From positions 1-15,998 of the forward strand of contig JAFYBD010000066.1 in the NCBI GenBank assembly GCA_017540385.1: 15,998 nt of DNA, written 5' to 3'. A program made the position numbers and the translations under genes. The notes beneath the pieces were generated by a model. That model was given only the letters and a program-made list of their open reading frames with translations, did not search any database and was not told where the DNA came from. The stretch is from Lentisphaeria bacterium. Its GTDB lineage: Bacteria; Verrucomicrobiota; Lentisphaeria; Victivallales; UBA1829. This document shows positions 1 to 6,780 of this stretch, in pieces (positions within the stretch are counted from its first letter, which is position 1; every line of letters starts with the position of its first letter).

Positions 1-1
1 C

Positions 2-952
2 GTCATCATGTGCCGGGGGTATTATACCCGGACATATCTGGCGGCCTACGACTGGGACGGACAGCACCTCGGGAAACTCTGGGCGTTCGATTCCGACGCA
101 CCCGGCAACGGCGCTTACGCGGGGCAGGGCAACCACAACCTGCGCGTGGGCGACGTCGACGGCGACGGCCGGGACGAGATCGTGTACGGTTCCTGCACCA
201 TCGACCACGACGGCAAGGGGTTGTACTCGACCGGACTCGGGCACGGCGACGCCATGCACCTGACGCAGTTCGCGTGGGATATGCCCGGGCTTCAGGTGTG
301 GTGCTGCCACGAGAATAAACGCGATGGCGTGACGTTCCGCGACGCGGCCACCGGAAAGATATTGCATCAGGTCAAACGCAATTCCGACGTCGGGCGGTGC
401 ATGGCGGCAGACATCGACGCGCTGAATCCCGGGGTCGAGATGTGGGCCTTCGGCGTCGGCCAGACCGTGAAGGGCGAATCGTTCCCGATGCCGCAGGGCG
501 TCTCGGCGAACATGGCGGTATGGTGGGACGACGACCTTTGCCGCGAACTTCTGGACGGAAACACCGTTACGAAATACCGTCCGGGATCGGGGCAGGGAAT
601 CGGGCGTCTGGAGACGCTCGCGCGGTTCGACGGGTGCTCTGCGAACAACGGCACGAAGTCCACGCCGTGCCTCCAGGGCGACCTCTTCGGCGACTGGCGC
701 GAGGAGGTCCTGATGCGGACCAACGACAACAGCCATCTGCGGCTGTACGTATCCACGATCCCGACCGCCTACCGGTTCCATACGTTCCTGGAGGAACCCG
801 TCTACCGGCTGAGTCTGGCGACCGAGAACGTCGCGTACAACCAGCCGACGCAGCCGGGGTTTTATTTCGGCCCCGACCTCATCTTCAAGGCCGCGGCGCC
901 AGGCCGCGACGTGATCTTCCGCGGGACCCGTCTCCGCCTGTATGTCCACTGA
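2..952 (+). CDS. Rhamnogalacturonan lyase, PL11 family (5' end outside window)
   Basis: This is the C-terminal half of a polysaccharide lyase family 11 enzyme, which cleaves the rhamnogalacturonan I backbone of pectin by beta-elimination, usually outside the cytoplasm. The frame is open from base 2, and the residues before the first ATG (at 8) fit the family, so that ATG is internal. Seen in the sequence: RGYYTRT and AAYDWDG at the left edge, the acidic calcium-type loop GDVDGDGRDEIVYGS (about bases 148-192), GLGHGDAMHL, the late motif GDLFGDWREEV, and the terminal AYNQPTQPGFYFGPDL. These occur in this order in Bacillus YesW/YesX-type lyases. About 316 residues are present; family members are typically around 600, so roughly the first half is missing, including any signal peptide. 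It is the only plus-strand gene of the left half and converges on the serine-hydrolase gene. Confidence 0.9.
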   Translation, partial: VIMCRGYYTRTYLAAYDWDGQHLGKLWAFDSDAPGNGAYAGQGNHNLRVGDVDGDGRDEIVYGSCTIDHDGKGLYSTGLGHGDAMHLTQFAWDMPGLQVWCCHENKRDGVTFRDAATGKILHQVKRNSDVGRCMAADIDALNPGVEMWAFGVGQTVKGESFPMPQGVSANMAVWWDDDLCRELLDGNTVTKYRPGSGQGIGRLETLARFDGCSANNGTKSTPCLQGDLFGDWREEVLMRTNDNSHLRLYVSTIPTAYRFHTFLEEPVYRLSLATENVAYNQPTQPGFYFGPDLIFKAAAPGRDVIFRGTRLRLYVH

Positions 953-991
953 CCTGAGCGGCGGCGGTCTTTTTCGCCCGGCTCAGGTCAG
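949..991. terminator. Symmetric hairpin between convergent genes
   Basis: A perfect 11-bp inverted repeat, CTGACCTGAGC at 949-959 and GCTCAGGTCAG at 981-991, encloses a 21-nt loop. It overlaps the TGA of the lyase (950-952) and the TGA of the minus-strand serine hydrolase (983-985). Because it is symmetric it could end transcription from both sides. The only T-run (TCTTTTT) is in the loop, not after the stem, so this is not a textbook intrinsic terminator. Confidence 0.55.
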
Positions 992-2155
992 GGCGTAGTA
1001 CGTCGCGTTTCTGAGGCGGTGGAACAGGTGCGAATTGTCCGGGGCGGACTGGTTCTGCGCCATGAAGAGCACCGCGATTTCGTTCTTGAGATCGAGCGAG
1101 AAATTCGTCTCCAGCCAGCCGCCCCAGCCGAACGAACCGACCGCGTCCGTGGTGGAGGAGCACCCTCCGAACGTTTTCATGAAGAGGAAGTTGCCGTAGT
1201 TCTGCGCGGGCAGGTCCTGCCAGTTGAACGTCCGCGCCTGCCACGGGGTGAGCTGGGGCGAGATCAGGTAGTCGAACCCGGCCTGCGACAGGAACTTGTG
1301 ACCCTTGTACGTGCCGCGGTTCATAAGCATCTTCACGAACTCCGCATAATCGCCGATGGTGGAGACGAGCCCCGCGCCGCCCGATTCGAACGCCGTGTCC
1401 TCGCGGTAGGCGTTCAGCCCGAGATGCCAGTCGGCGTAGTCGAAGCGTTTCCGCGAGCCGTCGCGGTGGTCGTACGCGGTCGCGAGCCGGGGGCGTTTCT
1501 CCTGCGGCACGACGAATCCGGTATCCTTCATCCCGAGCGGTTCGAATATCTCATCCTTCAGGAATTCCCCGAATCGTTTTCCCGCGGCACATTCGATGAC
1601 CGCGCCCATGACGTCGGCGGAGTAGCCGTACGCCCAGCGGTCGCCGGGCTTGAACGCCAGACGGCAGCCGCCGAGACGGTTCGCGAATTCGACCGTGGAG
1701 AGCTGGACGCCCTGTTTGCGGAGGTCCTCCATCTCGCGCACCACGAGCGCCACGTCCGGCGAGCAGTCCGGGTAAAGCAGCCCCGAGGTCATGTTCAGCA
1801 GGTCGGCCACGTACATCGGGCGGTCGGAGACGATCGCGAGCCCCTGGCTGTGTTCGGTGTCGTACCGCTGGTTGCGGAACCCCGGCAGAAATCGCGCCAC
1901 CTGGGCTCGGGGCGACAGGACGCCGCGGTCGATGTTCATGACGGACGCGACGCCGGTCACGGGTTTCGACTGGGAATAGATGCGGAAGATGGTGTCGCGG
2001 GCGATCTTCACGCCGGACTCCACGTCGGCATAACCGTAATCGGCATAGTAGATCTCCTCCCCCTTGCGGAGGACCATGACGGATGCGCCCGCGTACTCGC
2101 CGTGTTCGACGGCGTCCTGAAGCAGGCCGGACAGACGGTTCAGATCGTTGCTCAT
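983..2155 (-). CDS. Serine hydrolase, class C beta-lactamase-like family
   Basis: A 390-aa protein of the beta-lactamase/esterase superfamily (PF00144). Members hydrolyse esters, beta-lactams or D-amino-acid peptides through an acyl-serine intermediate. Visible motifs are SQSK at residues 61-64 (catalytic SxxK), LLNMTSGL around 119-126, KPGDRWAYGYS around 169-179 with the Tyr-x-Ser motif (YGYS, then ADVMGAVIE), and FGWGGW near the C-terminus where the family usually has HxG/GHGG. The last motif differs from true AmpC enzymes, so an esterase or peptidase role is more likely than resistance. There is no signal peptide, so it looks cytoplasmic. It is the last gene of the operon, 49 bases after the thioesterase. 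The ATG at 2155 lacks a convincing Shine-Dalgarno sequence. Substrate unknown. Confidence 0.88.
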   Translation of the reverse strand: MSNDLNRLSGLLQDAVEHGEYAGASVMVLRKGEEIYYADYGYADVESGVKIARDTIFRIYSQSKPVTGVASVMNIDRGVLSPRAQVARFLPGFRNQRYDTEHSQGLAIVSDRPMYVADLLNMTSGLLYPDCSPDVALVVREMEDLRKQGVQLSTVEFANRLGGCRLAFKPGDRWAYGYSADVMGAVIECAAGKRFGEFLKDEIFEPLGMKDTGFVVPQEKRPRLATAYDHRDGSRKRFDYADWHLGLNAYREDTAFESGGAGLVSTIGDYAEFVKMLMNRGTYKGHKFLSQAGFDYLISPQLTPWQARTFNWQDLPAQNYGNFLFMKTFGGCSSTTDAVGSFGWGGWLETNFSLDLKNEIAVLFMAQNQSAPDNSHLFHRLRNATYYALT

Positions 2156-2204
2156 AGGACAGATACCTGTTGTGTGAGAATGGTTTGGATGTTCGGGTCA
2201 GGGG

Positions 2205-3041
2205 TCACTTCTCCGCGATCTCCATCGGGGCGAACGTGCCGTCGGACGCGAAGACGTTGCGGCCGTCCGGGGTATGTCCGACCGCACGGAACGAATCGCC
2301 GTCGACGCCGCCTGTGCAGACGATGTCGTCGAAGAGTTTGAGCGCGAAATTGAAGTTCACGCGGATGGAGTTCACGCGCACGGGCGCGCCTGTTTTCGCG
2401 GCCAGCCAGTCCTGCGCGAACATCGGATAATGCGAGTTGTTCACATGGTCGTTGTAGTCGATCTTCGACTGTCCGATGGCGGTCGTGACCGGGTCGGAAC
2501 CGGGCGTCTGGTCGAGCTTGCCCCAGTCCTCGAAGAAGATCGGCTTGTCCGGGTTCGAGGGGAATTTCCCGGTCACGTCGTCGGGGCTGACGGGGCGCAG
2601 GCTCGGGAGCTTCAGCATCAGCCAGTAACTGCTGGCCGTGGCGATGCGCTGTCCGGTGGCGGGGTCGCTCAGCTCGAACTGACGCATCGCGAAGAGACGG
2701 TGCACGCCGCTCGGCCAGGTCTTCACGCGCACGGAGTCGGCGCGCGGGGGCAGGGCGTCGAACTTGATCATGAGGCGCGAGAGCACCCAGGTGATGCCGA
2801 GCCGCCGGAGATCGTGGATGCCCACGCCGAGGAGTTCCGCGTGGACCCCGGCGATGTCCTGCATCAGGTCGAACGCCGCGCCCAGGCGGAGCCGGCCGTC
2901 GGGGCCGATCGCATGGAGCTGCGTGGGGTATTCCCGCATGATGGCCGCGGGTTTGCCGTCGAAATACGGATTGCCGCTCCGGATGACGTCGTCGAGGTCG
3001 CCGGGCTGGATATTTGGAATAGGTGCAGATTCGGAAGTCAT
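2205..3041 (-). CDS. Acyl-ACP thioesterase
   Basis: A 278-aa member of the bacterial/plant acyl-ACP thioesterase family (PF01643), which releases free fatty acids from acyl carrier protein. It shows the double hot-dog layout. The first half has RLRLGAAFDLMQDIAGVHA (about 50-68) and GITWVLSRLMIKFDALP (82-98). The second half has the diagnostic DYNDHVNNSHY at 195-205, whose Asn/His belong to the catalytic set. The start at 3041 is supported by an ATGA overlap with the stop of the preceding gene and by AAGGA about 9 bases upstream. This gives about 30 extra N-terminal residues before the usual start of the fold; Met35 is an alternative start. Translational coupling to the upstream 178-aa protein is implied. 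Chain-length specificity cannot be read from the sequence. Confidence 0.88.
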   Translation of the reverse strand: MTSESAPIPNIQPGDLDDVIRSGNPYFDGKPAAIMREYPTQLHAIGPDGRLRLGAAFDLMQDIAGVHAELLGVGIHDLRRLGITWVLSRLMIKFDALPPRADSVRVKTWPSGVHRLFAMRQFELSDPATGQRIATASSYWLMLKLPSLRPVSPDDVTGKFPSNPDKPIFFEDWGKLDQTPGSDPVTTAIGQSKIDYNDHVNNSHYPMFAQDWLAAKTGAPVRVNSIRVNFNFALKLFDDIVCTGGVDGDSFRAVGHTPDGRNVFASDGTFAPMEIAEK

Positions 3042-3574
3042 GGTTCCGGTTCCTTTCGTGTTGATTTCCTGGTTCTTATCGCGTCGGCCATCGCCTCGAA
3101 CAGCGCGGACTGCTCCGCTGCGATCTCAGACTTCAATGCCGTTCCGGCGTCGCCGCCGAAGACGATGCCGAGCAGGGCGGGATTCAGGCGCGCGACCACG
3201 GCATGCCCGTCGTCCGGGTCGGTCGTGACGGAGACATTCGCCGGCATAAACGGTGTGAGTATGACGCCGCGCCGGGGATCGTCCATGAGGGTCCGGGCGT
3301 GGTCGCGATGGTACAGCCGCCAGTGGAAGAGCGCCCGCCCGTCGCGGGGCAGGGGCATGGAAACGTCTTCCCGAACGGCGTGCCATCCGGTCCCCGCGGG
3401 GAATTCGTTCTCCAGCGCGTCGTCGAGATCGTCCGTCGTCACGCCGGGAAACTCCTCGCGCAGGACGAGGTTGTGCCGGAGATACAGGAGTCCGGCGCAG
3501 AACATCGCGGCAGCTCCGGCGAGGAGCCCGAGACCGAACGCGAGGAATATCTTATGGGAGGAAGGCGTTTTCAT
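3038..3574 (-). CDS. Membrane-anchored protein of unknown function
   Basis: A 178-aa protein I do not recognise. After a short basic N-terminus (MKTPSSHK), residues about 9-31 form one hydrophobic helix rich in Gly, Ala and Leu. A soluble domain of about 145 residues follows, most likely outside the cytoplasmic membrane. It is acidic early (TTDDLDDALENEF) and contains ALFHWRLYHRDHA. The last 15 residues are highly charged (TRKSTRKEPEP). The ATG at 3572-3574 overlaps the TGA of the kinase as ATGA, and its own TGA overlaps the ATG of the thioesterase as ATGA, so it sits tightly coupled between two recognisable genes. The same frame stays open upstream to 4063, but that extension lies over the kinase gene in another frame and is not real. 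Confidence 0.8.
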   Translation of the reverse strand: MKTPSSHKIFLAFGLGLLAGAAAMFCAGLLYLRHNLVLREEFPGVTTDDLDDALENEFPAGTGWHAVREDVSMPLPRDGRALFHWRLYHRDHARTLMDDPRRGVILTPFMPANVSVTTDPDDGHAVVARLNPALLGIVFGGDAGTALKSEIAAEQSALFEAMADAIRTRKSTRKEPEP

Positions 3575-4596
3575 CGCGTCCACGAGCCTTCCTTCGTTTC
3601 CAGCGAACGCCGGATATTGTCGAGCTGGATGCGGAAATCGGCCGTTTCGCGGATCCAGAATTCGCGGCTGCCCCAGTCGGGATACTGCGCGCGGAACCCG
3701 AGGTCGTCCGACTGCACGGCGCACCAGGAGAGAAAGTGCATCATGCGCATCGCGCGGAGCGGTTCGATCAGACGCAGACTGGCGCGTTCGAACGGGTGGA
3801 AGACCTCGTAGGCCGCGAGCAGGACGCCGAGCGCGTGACGGGATTCCTCCGGGCCTCCGGGGAGCAGCAGCCACAGGTCCTGCACGGGCGGCCCCGTGAC
3901 CATGTCGTCGAAGTCGATCGCCATGAGCCCGGTCCCCGGCCTGTCGAGCACGTTCGCGCGGTGGAAGTCGCCGTGAATGCGGATCAGATCGTCGTCGGGC
4001 GGATAGACCGCTTCGGCCAGGTCGAGAATTTCGTCGCTGAGATCGATCAGCTCCTGTTCGCACGAAGGCGACACGACGTTGCGTTCGAAGATCCGGCGCA
4101 TCGCGGCTTCGGCGAACGATTCCGGGGTCATCCGCAGGCGGTGCGGGGCGTCGCCCCGGGCTCCGCAGGCGTGGATGCGTCCCAGCAGAGACCCCACGCG
4201 CGACAGCGTCTCGTCCTGTTCAAGCTCGATCTCGCGTCCGCGCATCCGGGGGAACACCGCGAACGGCACGCCGTCGAAATCGCCCAGCGTGGAGCCGGAT
4301 TCGAGTTCGTACGGAGCCGCAGCGGGGATCTCGTCGTCGACACATTCCCACAGGAAATCGTGTTCCTCCAGGATCGCTTCGCGCGTCCAGCGTCCGGGGC
4401 GGTAGAACTTCGCGACGAGGCGTTCGCCGGTCGCGGCCTCGACCTCGTACACGCGGTTGATGTAGCTCGGCAGAGCGGATGCCAGCCCCGTCAGACGGCA
4501 TGCGAGCGCGTCCTCGAGGACGGGGAGGAAATCTTCGGGCGTCACCCGGTCGAATACTGCGGCGGTGGCGCTCGGTTTGCCGCTGTCTGGATTCAT
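3571..4596 (-). CDS. srkA: Stress response kinase A (YihE/RdoA-like Ser/Thr kinase)
   Basis: A 341-aa kinase with an aminoglycoside-phosphotransferase-like fold. It closely follows the E. coli SrkA pattern: SYINRVYEV (44-52), the ATP-binding lysine in VAKFYRPGRWT (K63), ILEEHDFL (75-82), FAVFPRMRGRE (112-122), the catalytic loop IHGDFHRANVL (207-217, Asp210), the metal site IDFDDMVTGPPVQDLW (from 227) and IEPLRAMRMMHFLSW near the C-terminus. E. coli SrkA protects cells under oxidative and envelope stress and damps MazF-linked death; that role is transferred by family resemblance. The length is normal. The start is supported by GGAG 8 bases upstream. It lies 34 bases after the RdgC-like gene and is ATGA-coupled to the next gene, so it is the second cistron of the operon. 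Confidence 0.92.
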   Translation of the reverse strand: MNPDSGKPSATAAVFDRVTPEDFLPVLEDALACRLTGLASALPSYINRVYEVEAATGERLVAKFYRPGRWTREAILEEHDFLWECVDDEIPAAAPYELESGSTLGDFDGVPFAVFPRMRGREIELEQDETLSRVGSLLGRIHACGARGDAPHRLRMTPESFAEAAMRRIFERNVVSPSCEQELIDLSDEILDLAEAVYPPDDDLIRIHGDFHRANVLDRPGTGLMAIDFDDMVTGPPVQDLWLLLPGGPEESRHALGVLLAAYEVFHPFERASLRLIEPLRAMRMMHFLSWCAVQSDDLGFRAQYPDWGSREFWIRETADFRIQLDNIRRSLETKEGSWTR

Positions 4597-4630
4597 CTCG
4601 GAGACTCCGCTGTGGCGGTCGCGGGAGTCC

Positions 4631-5767
4631 TTACATGGACTCGCGGTCGGCGACCCACTGGCGCATCGCCTTCTCCGTGGCGATGTTTTTGCCGTTCATG
4701 ACGGCCGCGGCGAACTTCTTGAAATACGCCTCGAAGACCGTGTGCAGGACGTGCAGGTTCGCGATGCGCTCCTCGAACGCCGATTCGCGTTCCATCTCCT
4801 CCCCGACGGGGAGTTTGACGGACCCGAATGTGAAGGCGTCGGCGTCGAACGTGAAGACCCATTTGTCGACCTCGGCGTCGCCGCCCTCGCGGGCGATGGT
4901 CAGACGCGCCTTGCGGAGTTTCTTGCCGCTGGAGAGGGCGGCCTTCGCCTCGCCGGAAGCGAGCGGATTGCCGCGCTTGATTACGCTCTCGCCGGAACCG
5001 GCCAGGTCGGGGTCCTTCGTCTTGCCCGGCGAATACGCGAGCGTGAGCGGACCCTCGAGCGACAGCACGAAGTCGCCAAGACTGCCGACGGAACACCGCC
5101 CGCCGTTGACCTCGGCCTCGTACCACAGCCACGTCAGGAAGTCGCGGCCGGGCTGGGGCTCGTCCATGCCGTTCGCCAGCGACATCAGCGTCAGCGGCGG
5201 CAGGTCGGTCTCGTTCTTCTTGAGCAGGTTCATCATGAGGTCGTCCACGGAGAGCGGGACCGGTTCGACGTCCGACCCGAGCGCCCGCGTAAATTCCATC
5301 ACGAAGACGTCGAATTTTCCGAGCGAGGTCGAGCCGAAATACAGCACGTTCGCGGCCGTGTCGACCACGAAGGGCACGGCGGAGATCGTCGGCACCATCT
5401 TCGGCATCAGGGACTGCACGGCCTCCTCCTTGATGAGGCGCTTTTCCTTCCGCGGCACGAAGAGACAGTCGTTCGCCTGCATGTATGCGAGCTCGTCGCG
5501 ACGGCAGACGGCGTTCAGCAGCTGGGACGGCACCTTGCGTTCCGTCTTCCGCAGGTTCAGGTACGGGAATCCGCCGCACATGGAGGTCGTTTCGTCGATG
5601 CGGTTTTCCAGCAGATGACGGCCGCTGACCCAGCCCATCACGGGCTCGTCCTTCACATCGTCGAGCTTTCCGGCGGAATACTTCGCGAAGCGCTCCAGGT
5701 AATCTTCGGGCAGGGGATTGCGGAGCGGACAAATCATAAGGGAGATGCTCCCGGTTTCAAAAGACAT
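4631..5767 (-). CDS. RdgC-like recombination-associated protein
   Basis: A 378-aa protein resembling the RdgC family (PF04381), ring-shaped DNA-binding proteins that limit RecA activity. The supporting block is central: a helix-rich stretch starting with KVPSQLLNAVCRRDEL, then RKEKRLIKEEAVQSLMPKM, then AVPFVVDTAANVLYFGSTS, then FTRALGSDVEPVPLS. This copies the order of E. coli RdgC (KILPSPVI, KDEVLHSLLPRAF, MMWIDTVNGLIMVD, LRKSLGSLPVVPLS). The N-terminal EPVMGWVSGRH also matches MAKMGWVPPMGSH. It is about 75 residues longer than E. coli RdgC. I chose the ATG at 5767 because it has AAAGGA about 9 bases upstream; the frame runs back to a TTG at 5803 with nothing to support it. It is the first gene of the operon. 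The residues are diverged, so the function may differ from RdgC. Confidence 0.68.
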   Translation of the reverse strand: MSFETGSISLMICPLRNPLPEDYLERFAKYSAGKLDDVKDEPVMGWVSGRHLLENRIDETTSMCGGFPYLNLRKTERKVPSQLLNAVCRRDELAYMQANDCLFVPRKEKRLIKEEAVQSLMPKMVPTISAVPFVVDTAANVLYFGSTSLGKFDVFVMEFTRALGSDVEPVPLSVDDLMMNLLKKNETDLPPLTLMSLANGMDEPQPGRDFLTWLWYEAEVNGGRCSVGSLGDFVLSLEGPLTLAYSPGKTKDPDLAGSGESVIKRGNPLASGEAKAALSSGKKLRKARLTIAREGGDAEVDKWVFTFDADAFTFGSVKLPVGEEMERESAFEERIANLHVLHTVFEAYFKKFAAAVMNGKNIATEKAMRQWVADRESM

Positions 5768-5803
5768 GGCAGGGGATCCTTTCAGATGTATGACTGGTTG
5801 CAA

Positions 5804-5824
5804 GCGCGCACGTGCGATGCGCGC
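5804..5824 (-). promoter_or_regulatory. 5' leader hairpin of the rdgC-like operon
   Basis: A perfect 7-bp inverted repeat (GCGCGCA and TGCGCGC) with a 7-nt loop lies 36 bases before the ATG of the RdgC-like gene. It falls between the candidate promoter (5842-5869) and the Shine-Dalgarno sequence, so it would be in the transcript leader. Its role is unknown; mRNA stabilisation or a protein-binding site are possible. Confidence 0.35.
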
Positions 5825-5841
5825 GTAAATGACATCCTATT

Positions 5842-5869
5842 ACTTTACCACGTTTTGGAGCTTTGGCAA
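5842..5869 (-). promoter_or_regulatory. Candidate sigma70-type promoter of the rdgC-like operon
   Basis: On the minus strand, TTGCCA (plus coordinates 5864-5869) and TAAAGT (5842-5847) are separated by 16 bp, matching TTGACA at 5/6 and TATAAT at 4/6. The site lies between the terminator of the upstream SGNH pair and the ATG at 5767, giving a leader of about 70 bases. Found by eye. Confidence 0.45.
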
Positions 5870-5917
5870 GCCGTTTTCCGGTTTTTTATCCAAAAATCGC
5901 TCCCGGGGCAGGGCGCG

Positions 5918-5950
5918 AAAAAACCGGCGCACCCGGGATGGATGCGCCGG
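5918..5950 (-). terminator. Rho-independent terminator of the SGNH hydrolase pair
   Basis: On the minus strand, CCGGCGCA (5943-5950) pairs perfectly with TGCGCCGG (5924-5931) across an 11-nt loop, and six T residues (5918-5923) follow immediately. It lies 26 bases after the stop codon of the second SGNH hydrolase and separates that unit from the next operon. Confidence 0.9.
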
Positions 5951-5976
5951 CTGGATCGCGAGTCGTTCTGCCTGGA

Positions 5977-6747
5977 TTACTTGCAGTATTTCTCGACGTA
6001 CGGACGGATCGCGTCCGCCCAGATCTGGTATCCCTTCGCGGTCGGATGGAGGAAATCCCCCATGATGTCGCGTTCGAGGACGCCGGTCGGGGTCAGGAAC
6101 TTCGGTCCGAGGTCTTCGTAGAACACGGTCTTGTTGTCCGCGAAGTCCTTGATGATCTCGTTGGTCTGCGCGATCTTCGCGCGGTTCTGGTCGTTCGGGG
6201 TGTTGCCGGAGGGGAAGATGCCGAGGAGGAGGACCTTGGCGTTCGGGGCCTTCTCGCGGATGGCGTTCACGCACAAGCGGATGCCCTCGGCGGTGGCGAC
6301 CGGGCCGCCCTGATTCCAGCCGAAGTTGTTCACGCCGATCAGGAGCATCACGAGCTGCGGGTCGATCTTCGGGAAGATGTCGGTCTTCTCGATCACGTAC
6401 AGGCAGTTCTGGGTGCGGTCTCCGGCGAACCCGAGGTTCAGCGGGTGGTACTGCGCGAAGTTTGCCTGGAGGACCTGGCTGCCGGCCTGCTCCCAGAAAT
6501 GCGTGATGGAGTCGCCGACCATCACGAACTTGATGGCCTTGCCTTCACGGGCGGCCTGGTCGGTCTTCTCCTGAATACGCTGGACGTAGTTCCGGCTGAG
6601 TTCGGGCGTGGTCACGCGCTGGTAGCCGAAATCCTGTTCGGCGCCGGGGACCGGCTGGTTCAGCGTGGAGACGGTCTCGGTCGTGGATTCGCAGGCGGCG
6701 AACGCCATCACGGCTGCCGCGGCGAGGAGAGAGAGGAAATGTTTCAT
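5977..6747 (-). CDS. SGNH/GDSL-family hydrolase lipoprotein (copy 2)
   Basis: A 256-aa predicted lipoprotein. The N-terminus has a short signal peptide ending in AFAAC, with Cys19 as the lipidated residue, followed by a Ser/Thr-rich linker. The SGNH fold blocks are clear: VGDSIT with catalytic Ser80, NLGFAGDRT (104-112, block II), IGVNN (137-141, block III) and DFLHP (231-235) with catalytic Asp231 and His234. It resembles PAF-acetylhydrolase-like and carbohydrate-esterase SGNH proteins, so deacetylation or ester hydrolysis at the envelope is likely; the substrate is unknown. The ATG at 6747 is preferred over an upstream TTG (6753) because the signal peptide starts cleanly there. It lies 33 bases after a paralogue (6781-7650) with the same N-terminal region (LNQPVPGA, then VTTP, then NYVQRI). 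No Gly/Phe insertion is present in this copy. Confidence 0.9.
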   Translation of the reverse strand: MKHFLSLLAAAAVMAFAACESTTETVSTLNQPVPGAEQDFGYQRVTTPELSRNYVQRIQEKTDQAAREGKAIKFVMVGDSITHFWEQAGSQVLQANFAQYHPLNLGFAGDRTQNCLYVIEKTDIFPKIDPQLVMLLIGVNNFGWNQGGPVATAEGIRLCVNAIREKAPNAKVLLLGIFPSGNTPNDQNRAKIAQTNEIIKDFADNKTVFYEDLGPKFLTPTGVLERDIMGDFLHPTAKGYQIWADAIRPYVEKYCK

Positions 6748-6780
6748 AAGCAATGATCCGGGTTGATTTTGTCGGGTATC

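Noticed and set aside
3575..4063. N-terminal extension of the 178-aa protein to 4063
   Set aside because: It lies wholly over the kinase gene in another frame. The ATG at 3574 with the ATGA overlap and a following membrane helix is the better start.
5768..5803. TTG start at 5803 for the RdgC-like protein
   Set aside because: The extra 12 residues include the Shine-Dalgarno region of the ATG at 5767, which has AAAGGA at good spacing.
1019..6121. Long plus-strand open frames opposite the minus-strand operon
   Set aside because: They lie antisense to recognisable genes. Their translations are rich in Arg, Gly, His and Val as expected for shadows in GC-rich DNA, and they show no domain.
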